A stretch of DNA of 64,000 nt from Poseidonocella sp. HB161398 (GTDB lineage: Bacteria; Pseudomonadota; Alphaproteobacteria; Rhodobacterales; Rhodobacteraceae). The stretch covers positions 103,358-167,357 of the forward strand of contig NZ_VATA01000009.1 in the NCBI RefSeq assembly GCF_005870025.1. The letters are read 5' to 3'. Position numbers and translations under genes: made by a program. Below, piece by piece: positions 52,946-61,969 of this stretch; position 1 is the stretch's first letter, and each line of letters begins with the position of its first letter. Under the pieces are notes generated by a model, which was given only the letters and a program-made list of their open reading frames with translations, did not search any database and was not told where the DNA came from.

Positions 52946-53506
52946 ATGAGCCGCGTTCTGGTTCTGGCGTTTCTCGGGCTGTCTGTGTGCAGCGGTCCGC
53001 AGGGGGAGGTGCCCGGCTATGACCGGGCGGCGTTCGGCGGCTGGGTGGATGCCGACCATGACTGCCAGGATACCCGCGGCGAGCTCTTGATCGACGATTC
53101 CGCGGCGAAGGTCACGCTGACCGGCACCGGCTGCGCCGTGGCCAGCGGGAAATGGACCGATCCCTATTCCGGCCAGGTCTTCACCGAGGCGCGCGACGTG
53201 CAGATCGACCATCTGGTGCCGCTGAAATGGGCCTGGGAGCATGGCGCCTGGCGCTGGAGCGCGTCGCGCCGCGAGGGTTTCGCGCTCGATCCCGAGAACC
53301 TGCTGATCGTCAGCGGATCGCTCAATGCCTCGAAGGGGGCGCGCGGGCCGCTCGACTGGATGCCGCCGGATGCCGCCTATCACTGCAGCTACCTGCGCGG
53401 CTTCTCGGAGATCGTCGCCTCCTACCGGCTGGAGGTCGGCGAGGCCTGGACGCGCGAGATGGCGCGGCGGACCCGGGCGGCCTGCAGCACCAGCGGCCCG
53501 GCCTGA
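52946..53506 (+). CDS. Secreted HNH nuclease-like protein (DUF1524)
   Basis: A 186-residue protein with an N-terminal signal or lipoprotein signal (MSRVLVLAFLGLSVCSG). It contains the DUF1524 nuclease core: VDADHDCQDTRGELL, VQIDHLVPLKWAWEHGAWRW (the D-H-L-V-P-L motif) and DPENLLIVSGSLNASKGARGP (N-L with downstream N-x-x-K). Such exported nucleases probably degrade extracellular DNA for phosphate or nucleosides. No immunity-like gene lies next to it, so a toxin role is not supported. It is followed by a peroxiredoxin gene after 80 bases. Confidence 0.85.
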   Translation: MSRVLVLAFLGLSVCSGPQGEVPGYDRAAFGGWVDADHDCQDTRGELLIDDSAAKVTLTGTGCAVASGKWTDPYSGQVFTEARDVQIDHLVPLKWAWEHGAWRWSASRREGFALDPENLLIVSGSLNASKGARGPLDWMPPDAAYHCSYLRGFSEIVASYRLEVGEAWTREMARRTRAACSTSGPA

Positions 53507-53586
53507 GGCGCAAGGGCGCGCCCCTCTTGCCCTTGCGGCGGCGCAGGCACATGTTGGCGCCGAACCGTCAAGACAGGAGCCGACAC

Positions 53587-54240
53587 ATGGGTCTGCGCAT
53601 CAACGACACCGTTCCCGATTTCACCGCCCAGACCAGCCAGGGAGAGATCACCTTCCATGACTGGATCGGCGACAGCTGGGCGATCCTGTTCAGCCATCCC
53701 AAGGACTTCACCCCGGTCTGCACCACCGAATTCGGCGCTGTCGCGCAGCTTTCGAAGGAATGGGAGAAGCGCGGCACCAAGGTCATCGGCGTCTCGGTCG
53801 ACGGCGTCGACGAGCACCTGAAATGGATCGGCGACATCGAGAAGGTGGCGGGCTGCCGCGTGCCCTTCCCGATCATCGCCGACGAGGGTCTGGCCGTGTC
53901 GAAGGCCTTCGACATGCTGCCCGCCGAGGCCTACCTGCCCGACGGGCGCACCCCGGCCGACACCGCGACCGTGCGCTCGGTCTACATCATCAGCCCGGAC
54001 AAGAAGCTCCAGCTGTCGATGACCTACCCGATGTCGGTCGGCCGCAACTTCGCCGAGGTGCTGCGTGCGCTCGACGCGCTGCAGGCCACCTATGGCGCGC
54101 CGATCGCCACCCCGGCCAACTGGACCGTGGGCCAGGACGTGATCGTCGCGCTCAGCCTCGACAATGACGCGGCCAAGGCGAAATTCGGCGAGCTGGACAT
54201 GGTGCTGCCCTATCTGCGCAAGGCGAAATACCCGGCCTGA
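53587..54240 (+). CDS. 1-Cys peroxiredoxin (Prx6 type)
   Basis: A 217-residue peroxiredoxin that reduces hydrogen peroxide and organic peroxides. The peroxidatic Cys45 is in SHPKDFTPVCTTEFGA, typical of the Prx6 subgroup (T-T-E), and the long C-terminal part with RSVYIISPDKKLQLSMTYPMSVGRNFAEVLRALDALQ is the Prx6 dimer arm. No resolving Cys is apparent beyond CTTE and GCRVPFPI, where the second is usual. The ATG at 53587 follows AGGAG. Single gene, converging on the DUF1203 gene. Confidence 0.95.
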   Translation: MGLRINDTVPDFTAQTSQGEITFHDWIGDSWAILFSHPKDFTPVCTTEFGAVAQLSKEWEKRGTKVIGVSVDGVDEHLKWIGDIEKVAGCRVPFPIIADEGLAVSKAFDMLPAEAYLPDGRTPADTATVRSVYIISPDKKLQLSMTYPMSVGRNFAEVLRALDALQATYGAPIATPANWTVGQDVIVALSLDNDAAKAKFGELDMVLPYLRKAKYPA

Positions 54241-54270
54241 TCCGCAGGACCCGGCAGCCGGAGCGGGCCG

Positions 54271-54738
54271 TCAGGCCCGTTCCACCGACGCGGCGAAGCA
54301 GCCCGGCCCGGCATAGTGCAGATGCAGGTAGCGGATGCGCGCGTCGCCGAACGCCTCCGTGATCGCCGGGGCCAGGTCCCGGCCTCCGGCCAGCGCCGCG
54401 CCGGCCATCATGTGGCGGTCGTCGAAGCTCCGGACCGACAGCATGCGGTGCAGGAAAAGCTGCGGGATCTCGCCCGGCTCCGGACGGGCCTCTGCCACGC
54501 CCTCCCGCACGAAGATCGCATGGCTCGCCCGGTAGGGCGTCTCCTCGGGCAGGTGGCAGTAATTCACCAGAAGGACGGTTTCGCCGGGCTCGGCATCCTC
54601 CAGGCTGACGCGGCAGGGCGTGCCGGGCTTGGCGGTGGCGGTCATCCGGCAGGCATTGCGCGCGGCAAGCTCGCGGTCGGTGAGGGAGAAGAGCCCGGCG
54701 AAGGGTTCGGGGGCGAGGGCGCGGATGCGGAAGGTCAT
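54271..54738 (-). CDS. DUF1203 domain protein
   Basis: A 155-residue cytosolic protein matching DUF1203. The visible landmarks are IRALAPEPFAGLFSLTDRELAARNACRMTA, TVLLVNYCHLPEETPYRASHAIFVREG, RMLSVRSFDDRHMMAGAALAGG and IRYLHLHYAGPGCFA. The function is unknown. The ATG at 54738 has a CGGAGC site. The gene follows the CaCA-type exchanger gene on the same strand after 86 bases and converges on the peroxiredoxin gene. Confidence 0.8.
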   Translation of the reverse strand: MTFRIRALAPEPFAGLFSLTDRELAARNACRMTATAKPGTPCRVSLEDAEPGETVLLVNYCHLPEETPYRASHAIFVREGVAEARPEPGEIPQLFLHRMLSVRSFDDRHMMAGAALAGGRDLAPAITEAFGDARIRYLHLHYAGPGCFAASVERA

Positions 54739-54824
54739 GGCTGCTCCGTATGGGGGGTGCCGCCCGACCCTGCCGCCCGCCAGTCCCGCTTGCGAACCGG
54801 TTCCTGCGCATTGCGCCCGGGGGC

Positions 54825-55862
54825 TCAGCCCGCGACGGCCTGAAGCGCGACCGCCCCGGCATAGATCCCGAGGATCGCGACGCTTTCCAGCCCGATGCCC
54901 GCAGGCCCGTCCTTCTGCCGGTAGAGCTGCCCCAGCAGCAGCACGCCGGTCATCGCCAGCCCCGTGCCCAGCCAGAACAGGTCGCCGCGGCCGATCGCAT
55001 GGTAGAGCGAGCCGTCGCGGTAGCCGATATCCGACAGCGTCAGGAAGAGCGTGTCGAAGGTGTTGCCGCCGATGATCCCGCCAAGCGCCAGCTGCAGCGC
55101 GCCGCGGCGCACCGCGGCCAGCGTCGTGACCAGCTCGGGCAGGGAAGTCAGCACGGCGGTCAGGAGCGCGCCGACCAGCGAGGCAGAGACGCCCGTCCGG
55201 TCGGCCAGCTCGCCGGCAAGCTGCGCGATCGCGTAGCCTGCCAGCCCCATCACCGCCATCAGCAGCCCGAAGGTCAGGAACAGCCGCGATGTCGGCGTGG
55301 TGTCGCTGGCGTCCTCCTCGTCGGCATCCTCGCGGGTCTCGGCGGTCTTCACCGGTTGCCACATCGGCGCCTGGCGGCTGCGATGCGTGCCGATCAGGCC
55401 GAGCGCGTAGAGCACCGGCAGCAGGAGCGAGACGGGATGGACGGCGAAGACGCTGATATCCGGCCCGCCATAGGCCAGCACCGGCAGGGCGAGCAGCAGG
55501 AGGAGCAGCGCGCTCTGGAACAGGTTGGCCAGCTCGGCCGCGGCATGTTCGAGATTGGCGCGGCGCCACAGCAGGTCCGCCAGCGCCAGGAAGGCGGTCT
55601 GCGCCGCGATCCCGCCCACGGAATTGGAGAAGGCCAGCGAGGCGCGCCCGTCGAGCGCGGCGGAGAGCGAGACTACGACGCCCGAGAGCGAGGTCGCCGC
55701 CCCGAGCAGCGCGCCGCCGACCAGCGCCTCGCCCAGCCCGGTGCGGTCGGCGATGCGGTCGGCCAGGCCGGTCATCCGCAGCCCGCCCGCCAGGATCACC
55801 CCCGCGGCAAGCCCGAGTCCGAGGATCAGGGCGGCGAAGGGCAGCTGGGAAGCGTCGGGCAA
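54825..55862 (-). CDS. Sodium/calcium exchanger (CaCA)-like membrane protein
   Basis: A 345-residue inner-membrane protein with two halves that echo each other. GLGEALVGGALLGAATSLSGVVVSLSAAL in the first half and VSASLVGALLTAVLTSLPELVTTLAA in the second are the alpha-repeats of CaCA exchangers. The second copy keeps the S-L-P-E-L-V-T motif, whereas the first has Ser-Gly in place of the usual Pro-Glu, so ion binding may be altered. An acidic loop (EDADEEDASDTT) separates them. The start is probably TTG at 55862, with AGGAG upstream; no ATG fits. The substrate ion is unproven. Confidence 0.78.
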   Translation of the reverse strand: MPDASQLPFAALILGLGLAAGVILAGGLRMTGLADRIADRTGLGEALVGGALLGAATSLSGVVVSLSAALDGRASLAFSNSVGGIAAQTAFLALADLLWRRANLEHAAAELANLFQSALLLLLLALPVLAYGGPDISVFAVHPVSLLLPVLYALGLIGTHRSRQAPMWQPVKTAETREDADEEDASDTTPTSRLFLTFGLLMAVMGLAGYAIAQLAGELADRTGVSASLVGALLTAVLTSLPELVTTLAAVRRGALQLALGGIIGGNTFDTLFLTLSDIGYRDGSLYHAIGRGDLFWLGTGLAMTGVLLLGQLYRQKDGPAGIGLESVAILGIYAGAVALQAVAG

Positions 55863-55942
55863 GGGGCGGTCTCCTGTCGGTGCGGTCCGACCGTCAACGG
55901 GAGCCGCGGGCCAGGGTTCCGGCCAGATCCCTGTCCGCAAAC

Positions 55943-55969
55943 GAAAACACCCGCCAGATTGGCGGGTGT
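55943..55969 (-). terminator. Rho-independent terminator of rpsO
   Basis: On the minus strand a 9-bp stem (ACACCCGCC / GGCGGGTGT, 55947-55955 with 55961-55969) is followed by TTTTCGTTT. It lies 25 bases past the rpsO stop. Confidence 0.88.
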
Positions 55970-55993
55970 CGGAATTCGCGGTATGTCAGCGGG

Positions 55994-56263
55994 TCAGCGG
56001 CGCAGGCCGAGACGCGAGATCAGCGACTTGTAGCGCGCCGGATCCTTGGCGTTGACGTAGTCCAGCAGCTTGCGGCGCTGTGCGACGAGCTTCAGCAGGC
56101 CGCGGCGCGAATGGTTGTCCTTCGCGTGGGTCTTGAAGTGCTCGGTCAGGGTCGCGATGCGCGAGCTGAGGATGGCAACCTGCACCTCGGGGGAGCCGGT
56201 ATCGCCTTCCTTGGTGCCGTATTCCTTGATCAGGCGGTCTTTTTCTTCGGGCGTAATCGACAT
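55994..56263 (-). CDS. rpsO: 30S ribosomal protein S15
   Basis: An 89-residue ribosomal protein that binds the central domain of 16S rRNA early in assembly. The opening [36 protein letters not shown] and the [29 protein letters not shown] block are the standard S15 sequence. ATG at 56263 gives the normal length; the six extra in-frame residues upstream are unlikely. It is followed by its own terminator. Confidence 0.99.
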   Translation of the reverse strand: MSITPEEKDRLIKEYGTKEGDTGSPEVQVAILSSRIATLTEHFKTHAKDNHSRRGLLKLVAQRRKLLDYVNAKDPARYKSLISRLGLRR

Positions 56264-56392
56264 CGGGTGTCTCCTTCGCATCTGGAGTGAACGGCGCGAG
56301 CCGGGATGTCGTCCAGCAAGGCCTTTGAGTGAGCCGCGCCATTACGCCATTCCCGGGCGAAAGGGAAGCCGATTCGTCCCCTGGCCCGGTTT

Positions 56393-57235
56393 TCAGCCGC
56401 GTGCGCAGAGCCAGTCGAGCGGCCGCTGCGGCAGGGCCCGCCGCAGGATCCAGGCCAGCCTGGTCGGCCAGGTGACCCGGTATTTCGCCCTGGGCCGCGG
56501 GCTTTCCAGCGCATGGACCAGCGCCCGGGTCACCGCCTCGGGGCCGAGTTCGCCCGGGGTCGGCGCCGGCGGCTCGACATAGAGCCGCTTGAGCAGGCTG
56601 CCGCGGTACTGCTCCGCCCGGGGCGAGGCCTCCCAGTCGATCCAGCGCTCGAAGGGCGCGCGGGAGTTGCGGCGGATCTCGGTGGCGATCGGGCCGGGCT
56701 GGATCAGCACGATCCGGATCGGCGTGTCCGCCATCTCCAGCCGCAGGACGTCGGTCAGCCCCTCGAGCGCGTGCTTGGTCGAGACATAGGCGCCGCGCCA
56801 TTTCGCCGGGACGAAGCCGAGGATCGACGAGCACATGACGATCCGCCCGTGCCCCTGCGCCCGCATCAGCGGGATCACCCGCCGCGCCAGGTCGTGCCAG
56901 CCGAAGACATTGGCCTCGTAGATTTCGCGCAGGGCGCCGCGGGGCAGGTCCTCCACCGCGCCGGGGATCGCGTAGGCGCCGTTGTTGAAGAGCGCGTCGA
57001 GCCCGCCCCTTGCCGCGACCTCCGCCATGGCGCGGTCGAGCGAGGCCTCGTCGGAATGGTCGAGCTGGAAGCTGTCCAAGCCTTCGGCGCGGAGCCGCTC
57101 GCAATCGGCCTCCTGGCGGCAGGTGGCATAGACGGTCCAGCCGCGCGCCTTGAGGGTGCGCGCGGCATCAAGGCCGATCCCCGAGGAGCAGCCGGTGATC
57201 AGGATGCGGCCGGGGCCGCTGTCAGATGGGGTCAA
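56393..57235 (-). CDS. Short-chain dehydrogenase/reductase
   Basis: A 280-residue SDR of the classical type. The NAD(P)-binding TGCSSGIGLDAA (from residue 14), the FNNGAYA segment, the catalytic Ser in MCSSILGF and the active-site Y-x-x-x-K in GAYVSTKHALEG are all present. A basic C-terminal tail (RVTWPTRLAWILRRALPQRPLDWLCARG) suggests membrane attachment, as in some sterol- or lipid-linked SDRs. The start appears to be a TTG at 57235 overlapping the stop of the SH3-protein gene as TTGA, so the two are translationally coupled. Substrate unknown. Confidence 0.87.
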   Translation of the reverse strand: MTPSDSGPGRILITGCSSGIGLDAARTLKARGWTVYATCRQEADCERLRAEGLDSFQLDHSDEASLDRAMAEVAARGGLDALFNNGAYAIPGAVEDLPRGALREIYEANVFGWHDLARRVIPLMRAQGHGRIVMCSSILGFVPAKWRGAYVSTKHALEGLTDVLRLEMADTPIRIVLIQPGPIATEIRRNSRAPFERWIDWEASPRAEQYRGSLLKRLYVEPPAPTPGELGPEAVTRALVHALESPRPRAKYRVTWPTRLAWILRRALPQRPLDWLCARG

Positions 57236-57918
57236 TTGGCGATCCGGTCCAGATAGGCAGAGGACATGTACATGTCGCCGTCATAGCGCGGATGGCGGAC
57301 CAAAGCCCAGCCCGGCGCGGGTTCGGACACCCATTCCACGCGCTCGCCCTCGCGGGCGCGGCCGACCACCGGATCAGAGGTGGAGGGGCCCGCGCGCATG
57401 TTGACAGTCGAGCCGGTCACCTGCGCCAGCGAGGCGCCGCCGGTGGCGTTGGCGGCCTCTGCCGCGGCCTCGCGGCGCTCGCGGAAGGCGTCGAGCCCCG
57501 AGACCGAGGAGGGCGACACGCCCGGTTTCAGCGTCAGCGCGGCGGACAGCTCGCCCACCGAGGCGGAGGCGTCGATCACCGCCATGTCGAGCGCGGTCTG
57601 CGCCTCGTCCTCGTGCGCGGGCAGCGTCGCCCCCTCGGGCAGGGCGGTGGCGACGGCCGGCTCGGCCACGGGAATGGCGGCGGCTGCGGCGGCCTGCGTG
57701 GCGGACGGGGCGGGAAGCCTGGTGGCGCTGGCAGCGGCAAGCCGCGGCTGCGCTGCGGCGGCCATCGGCGTGTCGAGCGGTTCGACAGTGCTCATGATGA
57801 CGGTATCGGGCCTGGCATCGGGAAATTCCGCGAACGGGCTCTGCGTCAAGTCCTTGCCGCCGAACTGCAGCACGGCGAAAATGATCATCAGGAGGATTGC
57901 GCTGAGCCGGATTGCCAT
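57232..57918 (-). CDS. Membrane-anchored SH3-domain protein
   Basis: A 228-residue protein. A short N-terminal hydrophobic segment (AIRLSAILLMIIFAVLQFGG) anchors or exports it. A long Ala/Pro-rich low-complexity middle (about 30-150) leads to a C-terminal bacterial SH3 domain: STVNMRAGPSTSDPVVGRAREGERVEWV. It probably binds peptidoglycan or another envelope component. ATG at 57918 is preferred because GGAG lies 7 bases before it; an ATG 6 bases upstream is also in frame. Divergent from parC. Confidence 0.75.
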   Translation of the reverse strand: MAIRLSAILLMIIFAVLQFGGKDLTQSPFAEFPDARPDTVIMSTVEPLDTPMAAAAQPRLAAASATRLPAPSATQAAAAAAIPVAEPAVATALPEGATLPAHEDEAQTALDMAVIDASASVGELSAALTLKPGVSPSSVSGLDAFRERREAAAEAANATGGASLAQVTGSTVNMRAGPSTSDPVVGRAREGERVEWVSEPAPGWALVRHPRYDGDMYMSSAYLDRIAN

Positions 57919-58032
57919 GTTCATTCTCCGAATGCTTGTATCCAGGATAAGCGACTCACTTTAAGGCAGCACTGATTCTACCGTGTAATAAGCCACTTTA
58001 CCCTTGACGCTGGCTTGAGTACCACAGGGTTC

Positions 58033-60261
58033 ATGTCCGACACGACCATGCCTCACGACAGTTCCGAACCGCTGCGCCGCGCCATCGGCGAGCGCTATCT
58101 GCAATATGCGCTCTCGACGATCATGCACCGCGCGCTGCCAGATGCCCGGGACGGGCTGAAGCCAGTGCATCGCCGTATCCTCTATGCAATGCGCGAACTT
58201 CGGCTGAGTTCCGCCGGCGGCTTCCGAAAAAGTGCAAAAATTTCGGGCGATGTCATGGGGAACTACCACCCCCATGGCGATGCGGCGATCTATGACGCGC
58301 TCGCCCGCCTGGCGCAGGATTTCAACGTCCGCTACCCGCTGGTCGACGGCCAGGGCAATTTCGGCAATATCGACGGCGACAACCCGGCGGCCTCGCGCTA
58401 CACCGAGGCGCGGATGACCGCCGCGGCCGAGGCGCTGCTCGAAGGGCTGAACGAGAACGCGGTCGATTTCCGCGACAACTACGATGGCACGCTGCAGGAA
58501 CCGGTCGTCCTGCCCGCCGCCTTCCCGAACCTGCTGGCCAACGGATCGTCGGGCATCGCGGTCGGCATGGCGACGAACATCCCGCCGCACAATATCGACG
58601 AGCTGGTCTCGGCCTGCCTGCATCTCATCAAGTCGCCGAATGCGCGCGACGAGACGCTGATCGACCACATCCCCGGCCCGGACTTCCCCACCGGCGGCGT
58701 CATCGTCGAGCCGCGCGAGTCGATCATCGAGACCTACCGCACCGGCCGCGGCGCCTTCCGCCTGCGCGCCCGCTGGCAGGTCGAGGATCTGGGCCGCGGA
58801 CAGTGGCAGGTCGTGGTCACCGAGATCCCCTACCAGGTGCAGAAGTCGAAGCTGATCGAGAAGCTCGCCGACCTGATCCAGTCGAAGCGCGTGCCGATCC
58901 TCGCCGATGTCCGCGACGAGAGCGCCGAGGACATCCGCATCGTGCTGGAGCCGCGCGCGCGAACGGTCGAGCCCGAGATGCTGATGGGCACGCTGTTCCG
59001 CCTCAGCGACCTTGAGATCCGCTTCTCGCTGAACATGAACGTGCTGATCGACGGGCGCACGCCCAAGGTCTGCTCGCTCAAGGAGGTGCTGCGCGCCTTC
59101 CTCGACCACCGCCGCGAGGTGCTGCAGCGCCGCTCGCAGCACCGGCTCGACAAGATCGCGCACCGGCTGGAAGTGCTCGAGGGCTACATCATCGCCTTCC
59201 TCAATCTCGACCGGGTGATCGAGATCATCCGCACCGAGGACGAGCCAAAGCCGGTGATGATGGCCGAGTTCCAGCTCAGCGACGTGCAGGCCGAGGCGAT
59301 CCTCAACATGCGGCTGCGGTCGCTGCGCCGTCTCGAGGAAATGGAGCTGCGCAAGGAGCGCGACGACCTGATCGCCGAGCAGGAAGGCCTGGTCGGGCTC
59401 CTCGCCTCCGAGGACCTGCAGTGGAAGAAGATCTCCGAAGAGCTGCGCGCGGTCCGCAAGCAGTTCGGCCGCCATACCGTGTTCGGCGAGCGGCGCTCCG
59501 GCTTCTCCGAGGCGGTTGAAGTGGCCGAGGTCAGCCTCGAGGACATGATCGAGAAGGAGCCGATCACCGTGGTCTGCTCCAAGATGGGCTGGATCCGGGC
59601 GATGAAGGGCCATGTCGACCTGTCCCAGCCGGTCAAGTACAAGGACGGGGACGAGGGGCGGTTCCTGTTCCACGCCCACACCACCGACAAGCTGCTGCTG
59701 CTCGACAGCAACGGCCGCGCCTACACGATCTCGGCGAACAACCTGCCCGGCGGGCGGGGCATGGGCGAGCCGGTGCGGCTGATGATCGACCTGCCCAACG
59801 AGGTCGAGATGATGACGCTCTTCCCGCATGTGCCGGGGCGCAAGCGGCTGCTGGCCTCCTCGGCCGGGGACGGCTTCATCGTGCTCGAGGACGATCTGGT
59901 CGCCTCGCAGAAGGGCGGCAAGCAGGTGCTGAACGTCAAGGCCCCGGACCGGCTGGCGGTCTGCCGTCCGGTCGATGGCGACCATGTCGCCGTGGTCGGC
60001 CAGAACCGCAAGATGCTGGTCTTCGCCATCGAGGAGCTGCCCGAGATGTCCCGCGGCAAGGGCGTGCGGCTGCAGAAGTACAAGGATGGCGGCCTGTCGG
60101 ACGCGACCACCTTCACCCGCGCGGTGGGGCTGAGCTGGCCCTTCGGCGATGGCAAGACCCGCACCGTGGCCGATCCCGAGCTGGGCGAATGGATCGCCAA
60201 GCGCGCGGGCTCGGGCCGGATGGCGCCGCGCGGCTTCCCGCGCGACAACCGCTTCCCCTGA
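58033..60261 (+). CDS. parC: DNA topoisomerase IV subunit A
   Basis: A 742-residue type IIA topoisomerase subunit that decatenates daughter chromosomes with ParE. The N-terminal [28 protein letters not shown] block, the quinolone-region [26 protein letters not shown], and the catalytic Tyr123 in [11 protein letters not shown] are intact. The C-terminal beta-pinwheel has degenerate blades but no GyrA box (QRRGGKG), which favours ParC over GyrA. ATG at 58033 follows CAGGG; ATG at 58048 is also possible. The stop is followed by a hairpin and the tandem array. Confidence 0.94.
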   Translation: MSDTTMPHDSSEPLRRAIGERYLQYALSTIMHRALPDARDGLKPVHRRILYAMRELRLSSAGGFRKSAKISGDVMGNYHPHGDAAIYDALARLAQDFNVRYPLVDGQGNFGNIDGDNPAASRYTEARMTAAAEALLEGLNENAVDFRDNYDGTLQEPVVLPAAFPNLLANGSSGIAVGMATNIPPHNIDELVSACLHLIKSPNARDETLIDHIPGPDFPTGGVIVEPRESIIETYRTGRGAFRLRARWQVEDLGRGQWQVVVTEIPYQVQKSKLIEKLADLIQSKRVPILADVRDESAEDIRIVLEPRARTVEPEMLMGTLFRLSDLEIRFSLNMNVLIDGRTPKVCSLKEVLRAFLDHRREVLQRRSQHRLDKIAHRLEVLEGYIIAFLNLDRVIEIIRTEDEPKPVMMAEFQLSDVQAEAILNMRLRSLRRLEEMELRKERDDLIAEQEGLVGLLASEDLQWKKISEELRAVRKQFGRHTVFGERRSGFSEAVEVAEVSLEDMIEKEPITVVCSKMGWIRAMKGHVDLSQPVKYKDGDEGRFLFHAHTTDKLLLLDSNGRAYTISANNLPGGRGMGEPVRLMIDLPNEVEMMTLFPHVPGRKRLLASSAGDGFIVLEDDLVASQKGGKQVLNVKAPDRLAVCRPVDGDHVAVVGQNRKMLVFAIEELPEMSRGKGVRLQKYKDGGLSDATTFTRAVGLSWPFGDGKTRTVADPELGEWIAKRAGSGRMAPRGFPRDNRFP

Positions 60262-60268
60262 CCCGGAC

Positions 60269-60284
60269 GCCCCCGGCAGGGGGC
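60269..60284 (+). terminator. Small hairpin after parC
   Basis: A 6-bp stem GCCCCC/GGGGGC (60269-60274 with 60279-60284) with a GGCA loop lies 7 bases past the parC stop. No T tract follows, so its role as terminator is uncertain. Confidence 0.3.
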
Positions 60285-60360
60285 TGTCCGCCCGCTCCCG
60301 CGGGGTCCGGTCGCTGGCGGCATGACAGGGACAGACCGCGCCGCCCTGCGCCCTGCCATG

Positions 60361-60772
60361 ACGGGGCGCGCCTTCGGCACGATGACGGCAAGCGTGCCTG
60401 CGGGGCGTTTTCGGCAGGCGTGCCGCGCGCCGGGGCGGGTCCGCGCTGTCGGCGACATGGCCGGAGAAACGCGCCTTTGGCGATATGGTCACGGGGGCGC
60501 AGCTTCGGCGCGGCGATCGGGAAACGCGTCTCTGGCGGGGCGATCGGAAAAGCCTGCCCGAGGCGCGATGCCCGGATAAATCGCGCCTATTTCGCAGGGG
60601 CAGGGATACGCGCCTCCGGCGCTGTGGTCGGGAAAACGCGCCTTGGGCGCAGCGATTGGGAAGACGCGCCTCTGGCGTCATGACGGAGAACGCGCCCCCG
60701 GCGCTGTGATTGGGAAGACGCGCCTCTGGCGCAATAAACGGAAAGCGCGTCGGCGGCGCGATGACGGAGAAC
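60361..60772. repeat. Degenerate tandem array of about 27-bp mini-hairpin units
   Basis: About 13 to 15 diverged units with centres 26-31 bases apart fill the gap between parC and the DUF898 gene. The clearest anchors (GCGCC or a variant) lie at 60471, 60526, 60583, 60610, 60638, 60666, 60692, 60720 and 60747. A unit reads roughly GGGAA(A/G)ACGCGCC followed by a 3-base loop and GGCGC. Two 24-base copies (60654-60677 and 60708-60731) are identical and exactly 54 bases apart, which indicates a two-unit higher-order repeat. On the minus strand each unit reads as a short GGCGC stem followed by GTTTTCC or GTCTTCC, like a small terminator. The last unit supplies the GGAG site of the next gene. No convincing protein is encoded. 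Confidence 0.8.
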
Positions 60773-61969
60773 GGGATGGCAACGGAACCGGAGGCGGGCA
60801 GCCCCCTGCAGGGGCGCTATTCGGGCAGTGCCTCCGCGCTTTTCTGGCTGGCGCTGCGCACAGGGCTGCTGACCGTCGCGACGCTCGGCCTCTACCGGTT
60901 CTGGGCCAAGACGCGGATCCGCCGCAAGCTGTGGTCCTCGATCGATCCCGGCGGCGACGCGCTGGAATATACCGGCACCGGCACCGAGAAATTCTTGGGC
61001 TTCCTGATCGCCGTGGTGGTGCTGGGCAGCCTCGCAGCGGTCCTCGCCGTCGTGCTCTCCTTCCTCGGATTCGCACTCTTCCGCCCCGAGGCGCCGGGCG
61101 GGCTGACCGCGCTGAACCTAGTGCTGCAGAATGCCGGGGCGATCTTCGCGCCGCTCTATTTCTTCGCCGCCTACCGGGCGCGGCGCTACCTGCTGTCGCG
61201 CACCACCTGGCGGGGCATCCGCTTCGGGATGGAGCCGGGCGCCTGGGGCTATGCCTGGCGCGGCTGCCTCTATGCCGCCCTGACCGGTGCGAGCCTGGGC
61301 CTGCTCTGGCCGCTGATGACCTTCCGGCTGGAGGCCTATCTGTGCGATCGCAGCTGGTTCGGCGATGCCCGGCTCCGCCAGGGCGGCCGCTGGACGATGC
61401 TCTACAAGGCGATGACGCCGCTGCTGCTTTCGGTGCCGGCGCTCGCGCTGGCGGTCCCGGCCTGGGTGGCCGGGCTGCCCTTCAGCAGTCTCCTGCTCCT
61501 CGGCGCGGGCGGGGTCTTCGCCTACGGGCTGGTCCACTACCGGGTCGAGAGTTTCGCGATCATGGCCCGGCACAAGACCGCGGGGCAGGGCATCCGGCTG
61601 GGCGCGGCGCCGCGGCCGCGGGTAGTGGCGCTGCGCTACTATGGCGGCTGGGCGGCGGTCGCCGCGGTGATCGGCCTCTGCGGCCTCGCGCTTCTGGCGG
61701 GCTTCGCGCGCATCGTGCCGATGCCCGACCTCGACGACACGGCCGGAGCGGCGGCCTTGGTGCCGCTCCTTGCCGGCGGGCTGGCGCTCTACGGGCTGGT
61801 CTCGCCCCTGAGGCTGGTCTTCGTCACCCAGCCGGTGCTGGCGCATCTGGTGCGCCACGCCTGGGTGGAGACGCCGATCCTGCTGACCTCGGTCGGGCAG
61901 CGGCCGGGCGACGCGATGGCCGATGCCGACGGCTTCGCCGATGCGCTGGATCTCGGCGGCGCGTTCTGA
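60773..61969 (+). CDS. DUF898 (YjgN-type) membrane protein
   Basis: A 398-residue inner-membrane protein. The opening GRYSGSASALFWLALRTGLLTVATLGLYRFWAKTRIRRKLWSS and the later RRYLLSRTTWRGIRFGMEPGAWGYAWRG are hallmarks of DUF898/YjgN. About eight membrane spans are seen, then a short soluble tail with acidic residues. The function is unknown. ATG at 60773 is preferred over 60761 because GGAG precedes it, and that site belongs to the final unit of the upstream array. Its stop overlaps the M48 peptidase start as TGATG, so the two are co-translated. Confidence 0.85.
   Translation, partial: GMATEPEAGSPLQGRYSGSASALFWLALRTGLLTVATLGLYRFWAKTRIRRKLWSSIDPGGDALEYTGTGTEKFLGFLIAVVVLGSLAAVLAVVLSFLGFALFRPEAPGGLTALNLVLQNAGAIFAPLYFFAAYRARRYLLSRTTWRGIRFGMEPGAWGYAWRGCLYAALTGASLGLLWPLMTFRLEAYLCDRSWFGDARLRQGGRWTMLYKAMTPLLLSVPALALAVPAWVAGLPFSSLLLLGAGGVFAYGLVHYRVESFAIMARHKTAGQGIRLGAAPRPRVVALRYYGGWAAVAAVIGLCGLALLAGFARIVPMPDLDDTAGAAALVPLLAGGLALYGLVSPLRLVFVTQPVLAHLVRHAWVETPILLTSVGQRPGDAMADADGFADALDLGGAF

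Noticed and set aside
52946..53506. Antibacterial toxin-immunity system around the HNH nuclease
   Set aside because: The nuclease has an ordinary export signal, and the next genes are a peroxiredoxin and a DUF1203 protein; no immunity-like or secretion-linked gene is adjacent.
57961..60681. 906-codon minus-strand open frame opposite parC
   Set aside because: Antisense to an intact parC with all catalytic motifs; no recognisable protein features.
60485..60709. Small protein encoded within the hairpin array
   Set aside because: The open frame gives an Arg-rich repeated peptide that follows from the DNA repeat. It has no ribosome site of its own, and the 26/28-base spacing breaks the frame between units.
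60361..60772. CRISPR array
   Set aside because: Units are continuous and degenerate with no unique spacers between identical repeats, the spacing varies from 26 to 31 bases, and no cas genes are near.
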